Below, in pieces: positions 58,401-64,000 of a DNA stretch of 64,000 nt (its first letter is position 1; each line of letters opens with the position of its first letter). The stretch is taken from contig CM037782.1 in assembly GCA_021229015.1 (NCBI GenBank), positions 64,232,108 to 64,296,107 on the forward strand. The letters are read 5' to 3'. The stretch is from Solen grandis (lineage: Eukaryota; Mollusca; Bivalvia; Adapedonta; Solenidae). The notes beneath the pieces were generated by a model. That model saw only the letters and a program-made list of their open reading frames with translations. It ran no database searches and had not been told where the DNA came from. The translations under genes were made by a program, and so were the position numbers.

Positions 58401-60208
58401 GAAAAAGTAGGTCACAGGAGCTAAAAATAGATTTTAAAAACTCAAACTTTGAAAATCTTCTCCTGCAAAACTGCAAGGCCTAGAGCTTAGATATTTGGTA
58501 TGTAGCATCATCTTGTGGGCCATTACCAAGATTGTACAAATCAAAGCCCTATGGTGATAAATGCCCCCGCACCAGGGGTCACTTGTTTTACATAGAGTTA
58601 TATAGGAAAATCTTTAAAAATCTTCTTCTATAAATCCATATGGCCTAGAGCTTAGATATTTGGTATGTAGCATCATCTAATGGTTCATTACCAAGATTGT
58701 TCAAATCATAGCCCTATGGTGATAAATGCCCCCGCAACAAGGGTCACTTGTTTTACATAGAGTTATATAGGAAAACCTTAAAAAATCTTCTTCTGTGAAT
58801 CCATAAGGCCCAGAGCTTAGATATTTGGTATGTAGCATCATCTTGTGGTTCATTACCAAGATTGTTCAAATCATAGCCCTATGGTGATAAATGCCCCTGC
58901 ACCAGGGGTCACTTGTTTTACATAGAGTTATATAGGAAAATCTTAAAAAATCTTCTTCTGTAAATCCATAAGGCCCTTTGGTATGTAGCATCATATAATG
59001 GTTCATTACCTCAGTTGTTCAAATCATAGCCTTACAGTGATAAATGACCCGGCACCAGTGGTCACTTGTTTCACATAGAGTTACATAGGAAAAGACCTAG
59101 AGCTTAATCTATAGATTTGATGTGAAATATTGTCTAGTGGTCCGTACCCACATAATTCATATAGACCAATCATAAAAAAAATATTTTGCAATATTACTAG
59201 TTTGAGAGATTATGACAAGATAATGGTTAAAATTTGGCCCTTGATTGAATCACTTTTTACTTTAAATTACATACTTGATATATGTTTTATATTAAAATCA
59301 GTATCTACGATTAAATAAAATGATAAAAAGACTAAGAGAATATATTGTGTCAATTGTATATTAAATAAAAGTTTTCTTTAAGAAAGATATGAAAGTACAG
59401 GTAATCGTATTGTTGGTAATAAAATCACATTCGGTCGTTTTAGGTTATAATATTATTAACCAATGAAAAATTAGGAAACTATTCAGCCCTCCATTTCCGG
59501 TTTCAGTTTGGAAGGTATACGATTCTCTTCAGAAATTTCAACGAATTATCGAAGATCATTAATCTAATAGACCTAAAAAGCGATTGAAAAGTAGGTCAGT
59601 AGGTCAAATCTTAGAAAAATCTTGTTTACACATTAGAGGCTACAATTTTGATTCAATCTTCCTCGAACTTGGTCAGAATGTTTGTCTTGGTGATATCTTG
59701 AACCTTTAAAATGGGTCAGGTTGGATCCAAAAGTAGGTCAGTAGGAAAGGCCACAATTTTGATTCAATCTTCCTCAAACTTGGTCAGCACAAATGTCCTC
59801 AGGTGAGCGTCTTTAGGGCCATCTTGGCCCTCTTGTTTTATTCTATTCATCTAGGGATCTTGTCATAAATTTATCAGAACTCTGTATAATAGATTTGGTC
59901 AAGGCATAAATGAATTTAAAAAGGATTCCATGACCAAATAAAAAATAAACGTATGAAGATGATTTTAATTAAGATATTTTTAATGTTAAAGGCTGAAAGC
60001 TCAAATTAACACACCTTTCACTTTAGAAAAATATTAACAACATCAGAAATTGCCATTTATTCTTGCAATAGTTGGGTAAAATGTCTTTATGATCTTGACA
60101 ATATAATTGCAGATCAAGCAGAGGTTCATAGTGAGCATGCCAGTGTTCAAGGTACGGTGTGTGGACAAAGATGGTATCCGTGATCTACCTGACATTACTG
60201 CTACCTAA
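34329..60208 (+). CDS. PSMB2: 20S proteasome subunit beta type-2 (beta-4), complete six-exon gene
   Basis: Exons 34329-34419, 51662-51784, 52421-52491, 55971-56133, 57367-57416 and 60113-60208 join to 594 nt, 197 codons plus TAA; human PSMB2 has 201 residues. The product is the beta-4 subunit (yeast Pre1), a structural, non-catalytic member of the beta rings of the 20S proteasome in cytosol and nucleus. It has the Ntn-hydrolase fold but, as the family expects, no propeptide and no N-terminal Thr: it starts [18 protein letters not shown]. Landmarks are [78 protein letters not shown] and an [10 protein letters not shown]-terminal strand. All five introns are GT-AG with consistent phases (1,1,0,1,0). 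Intron 1 (17.2 kb) is packed with transposons. Nothing suggests the gene is broken. Confidence 0.97.
34420..34628 (+). other. PSMB2 intron 1, first 209 bp
   Basis: Plain intron between the exon 1 donor and the first transposon insertion; no element recognised. Confidence 0.6.
34629..35357. mobile_element. hAT MITE, 729 bp, perfect 8-bp target duplication TTGACTAT
   Basis: Ends are TAGGGCTGGGAAGGGTA and, inverted, TAGAGCTGGGACGGGTA. TTGACTAT precedes (34621-34628) and follows (35358-35365) the element exactly. Near both ends are GTACTCGAGTACCCG and GGTACCCGGGTA palindromic words. An 8-bp duplication and this TIR are typical of the classic hAT superfamily (Ac/hobo group). No transposase remains. 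It sits about 200 bp into PSMB2 intron 1. Confidence 0.93.
35447..35791. mobile_element. MITE with inverted arms of about 75 bp
   Basis: The left arm (CAATAACTCCTTATGCTGG, GAGAACTGGAT, TAATCTCTACTGAGAT) is mirrored by the right arm (ATCTCAGTAGAGATTA, ATCCAGTTCTCACCAGCAT, AAGAAGTTATTG). The left arm holds an extra small palindrome GGATATTCCAGGAATATCC. Target duplication is not certain. Superfamily unknown. Confidence 0.75.
36118..36429 (+). other. Unrecognised 103-codon open frame inside an inverted-repeat element
   Basis: It opens [20 protein letters not shown] and has a mid part [14 protein letters not shown] pyrimidine-rich TTTTTTAG lies just before it at about 36101. I do not recognise the product. 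Its place between the inverted arms suggests an element gene remnant rather than a host exon; it could equally be a chance frame. Confidence 0.3.
36972..38128 (+). mobile_element. hAT-like element, 1157 bp, 6-bp target duplication GCTATG
   Basis: Termini CAGGGATTTAC and GTAAATCCCTG are inverted repeats. GCTATG flanks the element (36966-36971 and 38129-38134). It is inserted into the right arm of the inverted-repeat element, whose left arm shows the uninterrupted sequence, so the relative age is clear. GGACGCAGGATCCTGCGTCC near 36983 is a perfect palindrome. It carries a transposase N-terminal fragment. Confidence 0.9.
37290..37723 (+). pseudogene. hAT-type transposase fragment with zinc-finger region, frameshifted
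   Basis: One frame reads [16 protein letters not shown] from about 37385. A second frame continues [33 protein letters not shown] and DVYMNSL from about 37429, so one frameshift lies near 37425. WL-x-KFKWL, a CxxC, SNPF(x)nF and a late His are the layout of the TTF/BED-like zinc finger in KIAA1586/ZMYM/DUF4371-type hAT proteins. The frame ends at 37723 without the catalytic domain. It is a relic within the 1157-bp element. Confidence 0.7.
38218..39118. other. PSMB2 intron 1 segment with a family A 3' end
   Basis: From about 38655 to 38883 lies the right part of a family A element (CCTTGGGTCAACC, AAACTACTGGCCAGATTTTA, CTCAGGTGAGCGATTTAGGG, CTTGTTTT). Its left end is lost. Before it is unannotated intron sequence with a C-rich patch (TATCCCCCCTGTTTTGGG). 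Confidence 0.6.
39119..39776 (+). mobile_element. Family A element
   Basis: TTTTTAGCTCACCTGAGC, the hairpin GAGCACTTTGTGCTC and a CGTCCATCGTGCGACGTCC stretch open it. Core units contain CTCCTCTGAAACC, CTTGGCAGGGATG and CTTGGGTCAACC. CTCAGGTGAGCGATTTAGGG then a slightly broken hairpin (GGCCATCATGGGCC) and CTTGTTTTT close it. It lies just 236 bp after another copy's 3' end. Confidence 0.85.
40338..41422 (+). mobile_element. Tandem-repeat element with 13-bp subterminal inverted repeats (family C)
   Basis: ATACGCCCGAAGG (about 40340) and CCTTCGGGCGTAT (about 41381) are perfect inverted repeats. After the first comes a (GTCCGTCTGTCC)n microsatellite (40376-40419), then four and a half 168-bp tandem units starting at 40429, 40596, 40765, 40933 and 41101 (GTGTCCGCTCTGTATC). 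The 3' end has the hairpin CCGCTGTCAGCGG, then AGCTCTTGTTTTT. Units alternate in type, see the tandem array entry. No coding capacity. Confidence 0.9.
40429..41168. repeat. 168-bp tandem array with 336-bp higher-order pattern
   Basis: Units of 167-169 bp. Units starting at 40596 and 40933 end in one variant (GAGCAAAGTAAGTATATTTG) and the units at 40429 and 40765 end in the other (GTGCAAAATTAGTATTTTTG), so a dimer was duplicated. Each unit carries GGTTCAAGGTCAAGGTCAC and TTCAAGGTCAAAT. Confidence 0.93.
43340..44990. other. Spacer inside the large inverted repeat, no gene seen
   Basis: AT-rich sequence. Short frames such as 43545-43760 have no recognisable motif. Confidence 0.5.
44995..46150 (-). 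pseudogene. Degenerate bivalve retroelement protein, C-terminal part
   Basis: On the minus strand, across several frames, appear [13 protein letters not shown], then [28 protein letters not shown] (a Cys/His cluster), GRYRWRHD, and last [21 protein letters not shown] know this order from the C-terminal region of a reverse-transcriptase-bearing element protein common in bivalve genomes. Frameshifts and stops interrupt it repeatedly, including a (CTTT/CTCT)n stretch near 45585-45610. The 183-codon plus-strand frame at 45201-45752 is only its antisense shadow. Confidence 0.72.
48297..49225 (+). mobile_element. Family A element
   Basis: It starts TTTTTTTAGCTATTGGTGAG (a damaged left hairpin), then three diverged core units with TCCTCTGAAACYRYTGGACAG, AACTTGGCAGGGATG and AAGATTGCTAAAATTATTCT. 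It ends CTCAGGTGAGCGTCCCAGGG, CCTCTATGGCCCTCTTGTTT. No coding capacity. Confidence 0.8.
49226..50796. other. PSMB2 intron 1 segment carrying four of the 19-mer copies
   Basis: The 19-mers are at 49547 (minus), 49877, 49897 and 50077. The pair at 49877 and 49897 is a direct repeat spaced by one base. A minus-strand frame at 49882-50151 spans three copies and therefore repeats VPTITV; this is a consequence of the repeat. Confidence 0.55.
50797..50949 (-). mobile_element. tRNA-derived SINE, minus strand
   Basis: On the minus strand a tRNA-like head has an A-box-like TAGCGCAGTGGTATCGCAC and the B box GGTTCGATCCC (complement at 50885-50895). The body contains TTTTCTCCGGGTGCTCTGGC and TTCCTCCCAC, a core shared by SINEs of several invertebrates. 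The acceptor-stem pairing of a working tRNA is not present. Confidence 0.75.
50945..51400 (+). mobile_element. Two tandem copies of a tRNA-like SINE unit
   Basis: A unit beginning GTAGTAGAGGTACAAAATGG recurs at 50945 and about 51192, 247 bp apart. Each has a tRNA-like head: first copy TGGTAGAGTGTCCGATTTGC and B box AGTTCGATTCC (51043-51053), second copy with a decayed B box. The bodies (GCAGTAGGATTTTACTTGG and GCAGTAGGATTTTCCTTGG) match and then diverge. No functional tRNA is predicted. Confidence 0.65.
51662..51784 (+). CDS. PSMB2: PSMB2 exon 2
   Basis: Acceptor TTATTTTTCAG ends at 51661; donor AATG/GTAAGT at 51784/51785. It completes the Asp codon and adds [30 protein letters not shown] and [10 protein letters not shown]. 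The GESGDT and QLYKMRNG blocks are nearly identical to animal PSMB2. Confidence 0.97.
51785..52420 (+). other. PSMB2 intron 2, nothing further seen
   Basis: A 636-bp AT-rich GT-AG intron without recognisable elements. Confidence 0.85.
52421..52491 (+). CDS. PSMB2: PSMB2 exon 3
   Basis: Acceptor TTATTTTACAG ends at 52420; donor TCAG/GTATAT at 52491/52492. The 71 nt finish a Gly codon and encode [20 protein letters not shown] and RSQ, ending at a codon boundary. Confidence 0.96.
52661..53908 (+). mobile_element. Family A element with 165-bp tandem core, in PSMB2 intron 3
   Basis: Left end TTTTTAGCTCACATGAGC and hairpin GAGCACAACGTGCTC; a (CGTGCGTCCGTG)n microsatellite (about 52725-52778); core units about 165 bp long (GTCACTTGTTTTACATAGAG at 53241, 53406 and 53571). 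Right end CTCAGGTGAGCGATTCAGGG, GCCATCATGGCCCTCTTGTT. The 147-codon minus frame at 53094-53537 reads through the tandem units and is not a gene. Confidence 0.9.
53909..54985. other. PSMB2 intron 3 segment, nothing recognised
   Basis: A short direct repeat TTTCACTAGCAAGCACAGATG occurs at about 53965 and 54149, with a weaker third copy near 54208. No exon or element was recognised. Confidence 0.5.
54986..55602 (+). mobile_element. Degraded family A element
   Basis: TTTTTAGCTACCTTGAGC and GGTGAGCTACTGG at the left, and CTCAGGAGAGCAACTTCAGG, GTCATCTTCGCCTTTTGTTT at the right, are mutated forms of the family A ends. The core has one unit. The 150-codon frame at 55031-55483 is within the element and shows no protein family. 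Confidence 0.75.
55603..55970. other. PSMB2 intron 3, right end
   Basis: Around 55605-55770 lie words such as GGTAAAATCCCTGTAATGG and its near-inverse TACAGGGACTTTACCTTAAG, so about 155 bp is bounded by imperfect inverted repeats: a small MITE-like insertion. A family A 3' end remnant (GGGGCCATCATGGCCCATTT) follows near 55843. Confidence 0.5.
55971..56133 (+). CDS. PSMB2: PSMB2 exon 4
   Basis: Acceptor TTCCACTTGCAG ends at 55970; donor GAAG/GTTAGT at 56133/56134. It encodes [20 protein letters not shown], then [20 protein letters not shown] and [14 protein letters not shown]. These are the central strands and helices of the fold, with the family's MDYLA and AAHGYG signatures. Confidence 0.97.
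56643..57117 (+). mobile_element. Non-autonomous element with two TCCG units (family F), PSMB2 intron 4
   Basis: TTTTTATGCCTCCACC opens it. GATTTGCCTTTGTCCGTCC occurs at about 56679 and 56952, so two core units are present, each followed by CTTGAAACTTCA-like or AAAATTCATATA text. A poly-C run is at about 56914-56931. The 3' end reads GCGACGGTCCTCTGGACACA, then TTTCTAGTTTTTAAC, again CTAG-TTTT. Confidence 0.65.
57367..57416 (+). CDS. PSMB2: PSMB2 exon 5 (50 nt)
   Basis: Acceptor TTCTTTCTAG ends at 57366; donor GGAG/GTAAGT at 57416/57417. It encodes [16 protein letters not shown] after a split Asp codon. A palindromic MITE starts at 57424, two bases after the sixth intron base, so the donor consensus just escapes disruption. 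Confidence 0.95.
57424..57663 (-). mobile_element. Palindromic TTAA-flanked MITE, copy 4, beside PSMB2 exon 5 donor
   Basis: The left end TTAACCCTTTCCCTCATA starts at 57424. The right end GAGGGAAAGGGTT lacks the final AA. The central palindrome CAGCCTGCGAGTTACTCGC with long flanking arms is intact. The splice donor GTAAGT of exon 5 occupies 57417-57422, so the element begins at intron base 8. A strong hairpin could form here in the pre-mRNA. Confidence 0.92.
57664..58216. other. PSMB2 intron 5 segment, nothing recognised
   Basis: AT-rich intron sequence without exons or identifiable repeats. Confidence 0.6.
58217..59838 (+). mobile_element. Composite family A element with 165-bp tandem core, PSMB2 intron 5
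   Basis: The left end is TTTTAGCTCACCTGAGC with the perfect hairpin GAGCACGAAGTGCTC and GTCCGTCGTCCGTGCGTGC. The core has 165-bp units (GTCACTTGTTTTACATAGAG at 58578, 58743 and 58908). At about 59120-59580 unrelated sequence intervenes. From 59588 to 59838 the core and right end resemble the 5709-6534 copy instead (GTAGGTCAGTAGGTCAAATC, CTCAGGTGAGCG, GGGCCATCTTGGCCCTCTTG). So it is a chimera or two adjacent partial copies. Confidence 0.8.
60113..60208 (+). CDS. PSMB2: PSMB2 exon 6 and stop
   Basis: Acceptor TATAATTGCAG ends at 60112. It encodes [20 protein letters not shown] and [11 protein letters not shown], then TAA at 60206-60208. Human PSMB2 has an equivalent C-terminus of slightly different length and sequence after the GI-DL motif, as is normal at this variable tail. 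Confidence 0.96.
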   Translation: MKQRFIVSMPVFKVRCVDKDGIRDLPDITAT

Positions 60209-60720
60209 CCACAACATATTGGATAGTCTTTCATGTACATTTCATCCAGATTCCATCTACTGGGATCACCTGTGAAGCTACAAGTGCTCTATTGTTCAGT
60301 TGTGTACTGTTGTATGATAATTTTCTCAATTATGAAAAGTGTAGAAGGTCTGAACTAGAAGTTTTATTAAGACTAATGCATTAATACTGAACAGCAGTAA
60401 TTATTTTGTTTTGCTCCAAGAAGTCAGAGGTTTAATTTCAGATTTTATATTCTGGTTTTTTACAGCATTTGAAAAGGAATAGAAAATCAGAAATATTCCC
60501 CAAATATTATTTTTCTAGATCTTCAGTTAAAGAAAGATCTTGCTCGGAATTGATGAAAAAAAAGAAGAGAAAAGTGTACCATATGTATGATTGATGCAGT
60601 ATAAATGTCTGTATGGCTGGTGTTATGGTGAGGATGGGAGGGTCTGTGTGTAGTGTGACTGAAAGTGATCATCACTCTGTACAAAGAGATCATAATAAAA
60701 CTGGTACTTAATTTATGGCT
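60209..60720 (+). other. PSMB2: PSMB2 presumed 3' UTR
   Basis: Sequence after the TAA up to shortly past the first good polyadenylation signal. No other gene is recognised in it. The 73-codon minus-strand frame at 60523-60744 is chance. Confidence 0.6.
60694..60699 (+). promoter_or_regulatory. PSMB2: Candidate polyadenylation signal AATAAA for PSMB2
   Basis: AATAAA lies 486 nt after the stop codon, the first canonical hexamer on the plus strand that I see downstream. A T-rich stretch follows at about 60719-60735. A second AATAAA lies near 60897. Confidence 0.5.
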
Positions 60721-61194
60721 ATTTCTTTTAATCTTATTGAACAACCATGATAGAAATACAGGATTGTTTTCTACAATATGGAGGGTGAAGCATATGACAA
60801 AGAACCCAAAACAAGTTTTGACTGAATTTTATGAGTATCCATGCAAGGCTGACAAGCACTTCAATCTTTTAAACAACTGCATAATATCACATGGTCAATA
60901 AAAATAAACACATTTAAATAATAAAACTACCAGGAACCTCACAATAAACAGAAAGATATGATTATTCCAAATACATTATAAAAGATATATATTTTGTGAA
61001 ATCGGAACATGTTTTAATATAAAATAAGATGTCAAGCGATTTTTATGAAATCATCATTAAATCATCTAATTCTGATGCATTGGTGAGGGGGTACCTATGC
61101 TTATCAGACACATGAAATCTTTGCTTAATAGTGTAATTTGACAATGACTTAAATCCTTAAATAATGATGAAATAAAAAGGTAGATAAATAAAAT
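60721..61194. other. PSMB2 downstream flank, no gene seen
   Basis: AT-rich, with the second AATAAA near 60897. No coding exon is recognised. Confidence 0.5.
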
Positions 61195-61347
61195 GAAACA
61201 AGAGGGCCATAATGGCCCTGGATCGCTCACCTGAGTATACAGTTACCCAAGGAACATCAGTCTTTATTAAAACAGTTTGAAACTGGCCAGTAGTTTTGAA
61301 GGAGATGATCCCTGTAAAGCTTTATCAAATTCTGTCCAGGTGTTTCA
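61195..61347 (-). mobile_element. Family A element right end, minus strand, cut by the gap
   Basis: AACAAGAGGGCCATAATGGC and CCTGGATCGCTCACCTGAG are the inverse of the family A right terminus. AACTGGCCAGTAGTTTTGAA and TTCTGTCCAGGTGTTTCA are core words. It ends at the N run. Confidence 0.85.
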
Positions 61348-61447
61348 NNNNNNNNNNNNNNNNNNNNNNNNNNNNNNNNNNNNNNNNNNNNNNNNNNNNN
61401 NNNNNNNNNNNNNNNNNNNNNNNNNNNNNNNNNNNNNNNNNNNNNNN
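61348..61447. other. Assembly gap (100 N)
   Basis: Exactly 100 N. The left side is a family A element; the right side starts abruptly inside sequence also found at 28435. The join is therefore suspect. Confidence 0.98.
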
Positions 61448-62198
61448 CGTTTAGACATGATGGCATACGCGGACACATTACCGTTATGTTCTAAATATTC
61501 CATTTTATATCACTAGCGATTTCTTGTTTTTAGCAGCAATCAGTCGATGTTCTTTAATCAAACAATTAATAAAAACACCTTTATAACTCTCAATAGATAA
61601 AAGATGTCCACATATAATTATGCATTCATAATTCCAACATTAACACCGATCGGCGATCATCTAGTCAGCCGGGCGATCGAACATAGCAGAATCGATTGCA
61701 TAACTGTTCATATACATGATGCGTATTACATCAAACTATGCATATATAAACAGTGATTTTTTTTGGCTGATTTTACTGCCGAATAACGGCAGTTTCCCCT
61801 CGGCGAAAAGTGTCCATTTTTCCCCTAATTTGCACTACATTTTCCCCTGTAAAACGATTTTTCAATCACAGAATTTATATGCTATCGGCCATTGCTATTC
61901 AAACGAAAAAAAAAAGATGACCGGAAAAAAAAGATGACCGGTGCGAATTTATCCTCTGTATATTAACTGTAATTAGCCGATAATCTGTCGAATATGCCGA
62001 AAACACCTAACTGTGTAAACCCGTTACACAAGCTGACAAGGTGAAGGTTACACAGACTGGTTATCGATTTTTTCTATCAACGCAGTGTAGCTGCAGCGAA
62101 TAAACACCGATAAACAGATAACCAGACTGGCTGTTTTATGTAAATGGCACGCGCCAGAAATGCGGTAAATTTAAAAAATTCCGAGCCCGACACAGTGA

Positions 62199-62285
62199 AT
62201 AAAAAAATCGAGTCCGTGATTTTTCGCCCCTATTCTATTTTATTATAGTATAGGGGCAAAATATCACAGACTCGATTTTTTAAAA
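62199..62285. repeat. Long stem-loop, about 34-bp arms
   Basis: AAAAAATCGAGTCCGTGAT, TTTTCGCCCCTA on the left pairs with TAGGGGCAAAATATCACAGA, CTCGATTTTTTA on the right, with an 18-base T/A-rich loop (62233-62250) and a few mismatches. It lies about 160 bp upstream of the transposase-like frame at 62442. Confidence 0.88.
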
Positions 62286-62441
62286 TTTATTTGAGAATTT
62301 CAAACTCCTGTGAAATACGTATGTATGGTATTATGGTATGTATCCGGGATTTAAACGCGTTTTTTTCCCGATCGTAGACGCTTGTCGGTAGGTGTATTTT
62401 ATTACAGTCAACCGCCCAGATGATTAATGATGTAATGTACG

Positions 62442-62771
62442 ATGTCGCACAACTCAAAATTTTACACAAAACGCATCACTAAAAAAAGTTTATCATCCCT
62501 CCCTAAAATTTCTTCATTTTTAAGGCCAAAAGTTAAACCACCGTCGGATTCAACACCGGATTGTCAAAATCCTTCAACTACTTCAAATTCTACTTCGAAC
62601 ACTGAAACATGTGAAAGTTCGTCTGCTGGGGTTGAATTATTACAATCTCCTTCCCTTATGGCCTTAATGTACAAGTCCATGATGAGCACCCTTGTTCTAC
62701 TGAGGCAGAGGAAATTAATAGTTTGCCAAAAAAACTCTGATTCTCTGACAAGTTCTGATGAAAAAATTTGA
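62442..62771 (+). pseudogene. Probable hAT-type transposase N-terminal fragment
   Basis: A 109-codon frame with MSHNSKFYTKRITKKSLSSL, SSFLRPKVKPPS, then a Ser/Thr/Pro-rich linker (STTSNSTSNTETCESSS). The layout (short basic start, KSL..S.F, low-complexity linker) parallels the minus-strand frame at 29493-29290 (KSLTSYFKKG, then linker). No zinc finger or catalytic domain follows before the stop. Family assignment is by layout only. Confidence 0.4.
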
Positions 62772-63220
62772 CGGTGCAAAGTTTTAAAGTTTAAGGGCCA
62801 GAAACAGAAAACTTGCCCTGTAACTAAATAAACAGTCACTTGACTGTCTGATGATCATGTTTATAGTCAGTATGATGAGCAGGGGATTAATGGGCACGAA
62901 TTCGGTGCAGGATCACACCAGCTGATTGGCCGCTAATTAGGACTCCTTTGAAGTATGATTATCCCCTTTTAAGGTGACCGCTGACCGCATATGACAAGTG
63001 ACCACTTATTACACAACAATTAAAGAAGAATTTGCTCAGGAGGACCTGACATGAGCACTTACGTCATGGTGACCGCTTAATACACGTGACCGCTATCAAA
63101 AGTTTGACTGTATATTTTTCTTTTTGCACTAAAATTGTATTTTCTATACATTCATGAGTCTCCCAGTAACCTTGCTTAATGACTGATTTACCTGTTTTTG
63201 ATTTAAACCAGAAGTATCTA

Positions 63221-64000
63221 TAAACAAGAGGGCAAAGATGGCCCTGTGTCACTCACCTGGGTAAGATTGCTGTGTTAAGCATGATTACAAAAAAATGTGG
63301 CATCTAAAGTGTTTTACATTTGACTAAGTAACCCAGATTTTGATCCTACCTAAATTTGCACTCATCTGGGATTCCATGCAGTCATCATTCTTATCAAGTT
63401 AAATGAAGGCAGGGACTCCATGTGACCCATTTTTGAACTCATTCAAGATTTCATGTAGACAAACATCCTGACCAGTTTTCATGAAGAATTGGCAAAAAAC
63501 TGTGGCCTCTAGTATGTTTATAAGGTGTTTCTAAAATTTGACCAAGTAACCTAGTTTTTGACCCAACATGACCCTATTTTAAACTAATCAGACATCCTAG
63601 CCAAGTTTCATGAAGATTTGGTTAAAACTGTGACCTCTAGAATGTTCACAAGGTTTTCTAAGATTTGACCTGGTGATCTAATGTTTTACCACACTTGACC
63701 CAATTTCAAACTCATCGGAGATTTCATGTAGACAAACATCCTGACCAAATTTTATTAAGATTGGGATAAAACTGTGGCCTCTAGAGTGTTCACAAGGTTT
63801 TTCTAAGATTTCTAAGATTTGACCTGGTGACCTAGCTTTTGACCCCATATGACCTAATTTCAAACTAATCCGCGATATAATGTAGACAAACATCCTGAGC
63901 AAATGTTATTAAGAATGGGCTAAGATTGGGCTAAAACTGTGGCCTCTAGAGTGTTCACAAGGTTTTTCTAAGATTTGACCTGATGACCTATTTTTTGACC
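63221..64000 (-). mobile_element. Family A element, minus strand, running off the window
   Basis: It starts TAAACAAGAGGGCAAAGATG and CACTCACCTGGG. The core has at least four units of about 100-180 bp with TGTGGCCTCTAG and GACCTGGTGACCTA. It is the counterpart of 30138-30663 in the duplicated segment, with more units. Confidence 0.8.

Larger units (their letters stand above)
61758..62876 (+). mobile_element. Sequence unique to copy 2: probable truncated hAT-like element
   Basis: It starts CAGTGATTTTTTTTGGC, similar in style to the CAGTG/CAGGG termini elsewhere in the window. It contains TTTCCCCTCGGCGAAAAGTG, a long hairpin at 62199-62285 and a transposase-like frame at 62442. No matching right terminus (CACTG) was found, so it seems truncated on the right, replacing about 100 bp of the copy 1 sequence. 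Confidence 0.55.
61448..64000 (+). repeat. Long duplicated segment, copy 2 (partner 28435-30625)
   Basis: 61448-61757 matches 28435-28744, and 62877-64000 matches 28845-30625 without the 943-bp hAT insertion. Only scattered single-base differences are seen in the matched parts. Copy 2 also has about 290 bp more of the family A core than copy 1. It is collinear and in the same orientation, and begins at the gap edge. Confidence 0.9.

Overview
The window is animal nuclear DNA: AT-rich, intron-rich and dominated by transposon debris. The repeat content points to a bivalve mollusc. The diagnostic pieces are elements that open with AGCTCACCTGAGC and a (TCCG)n stretch and close with AGGGCCATCATGGCCCT followed by CTTGTTTT, tandem-repeat-bearing elements organised like bivalve pearl/CvE elements, and a retroelement protein remnant of a type I know from bivalves. 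I cannot name the species. Two runs of exactly 100 N (11248-11347 and 61348-61447) are assembly gaps, so this is a piece of a draft scaffold.

Two conserved genes are readable at splice-site resolution; almost none of the long open frames belongs to them. (1) On the minus strand is the start of a MAPRE (EB1 family) gene for a microtubule plus-end-binding protein: three coding exons at 16538-16418, 13938-13900 and 11842-11736 encode the first 89 codons, i.e. most of the N-terminal calponin-homology domain. The remaining exons lie left of the window or in the gap. A possible 5' untranslated exon ends at 26606. (2) On the plus strand is a complete PSMB2 gene, the non-catalytic beta-4 subunit of the 20S proteasome: six coding exons from 34329 to 60208 join in frame to 197 codons plus a stop. 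The genes are head to head, with start codons 17.8 kb apart. I see no functional link between them.

Layout: 1-11700, presumed MAPRE intron or downstream DNA with a dead LINE (7085-8492); 11736-16551, MAPRE coding exons; 16552-26605, MAPRE upstream intron with palindromic MITEs and a tandem-repeat element; 27000-34200, intergenic DNA holding nested hAT-like elements; 34329-60208, PSMB2, whose 17.2-kb first intron is a transposon nest with nested insertions, a 6-kb inverted repeat and an unexplained dispersed 19-mer; 60209-61347, 3' UTR and flank; 61448-64000, a second copy of 28435-30625 that begins exactly at the gap edge.

No new gene system is evident. The most interesting signals are: several unrelated element families that share one terminal architecture (subterminal inverted repeats, TCCG-type microsatellite, 156-168 bp tandem core, 3' hairpin, CTWG-TTT), resembling Helentron-type non-autonomous elements; a group of hAT-like elements with 5- or 6-bp target duplications, one dated by an empty site in the duplicated copy; a palindromic MITE directly beside a PSMB2 splice donor; and the dispersed 19-mer in PSMB2 intron 1.
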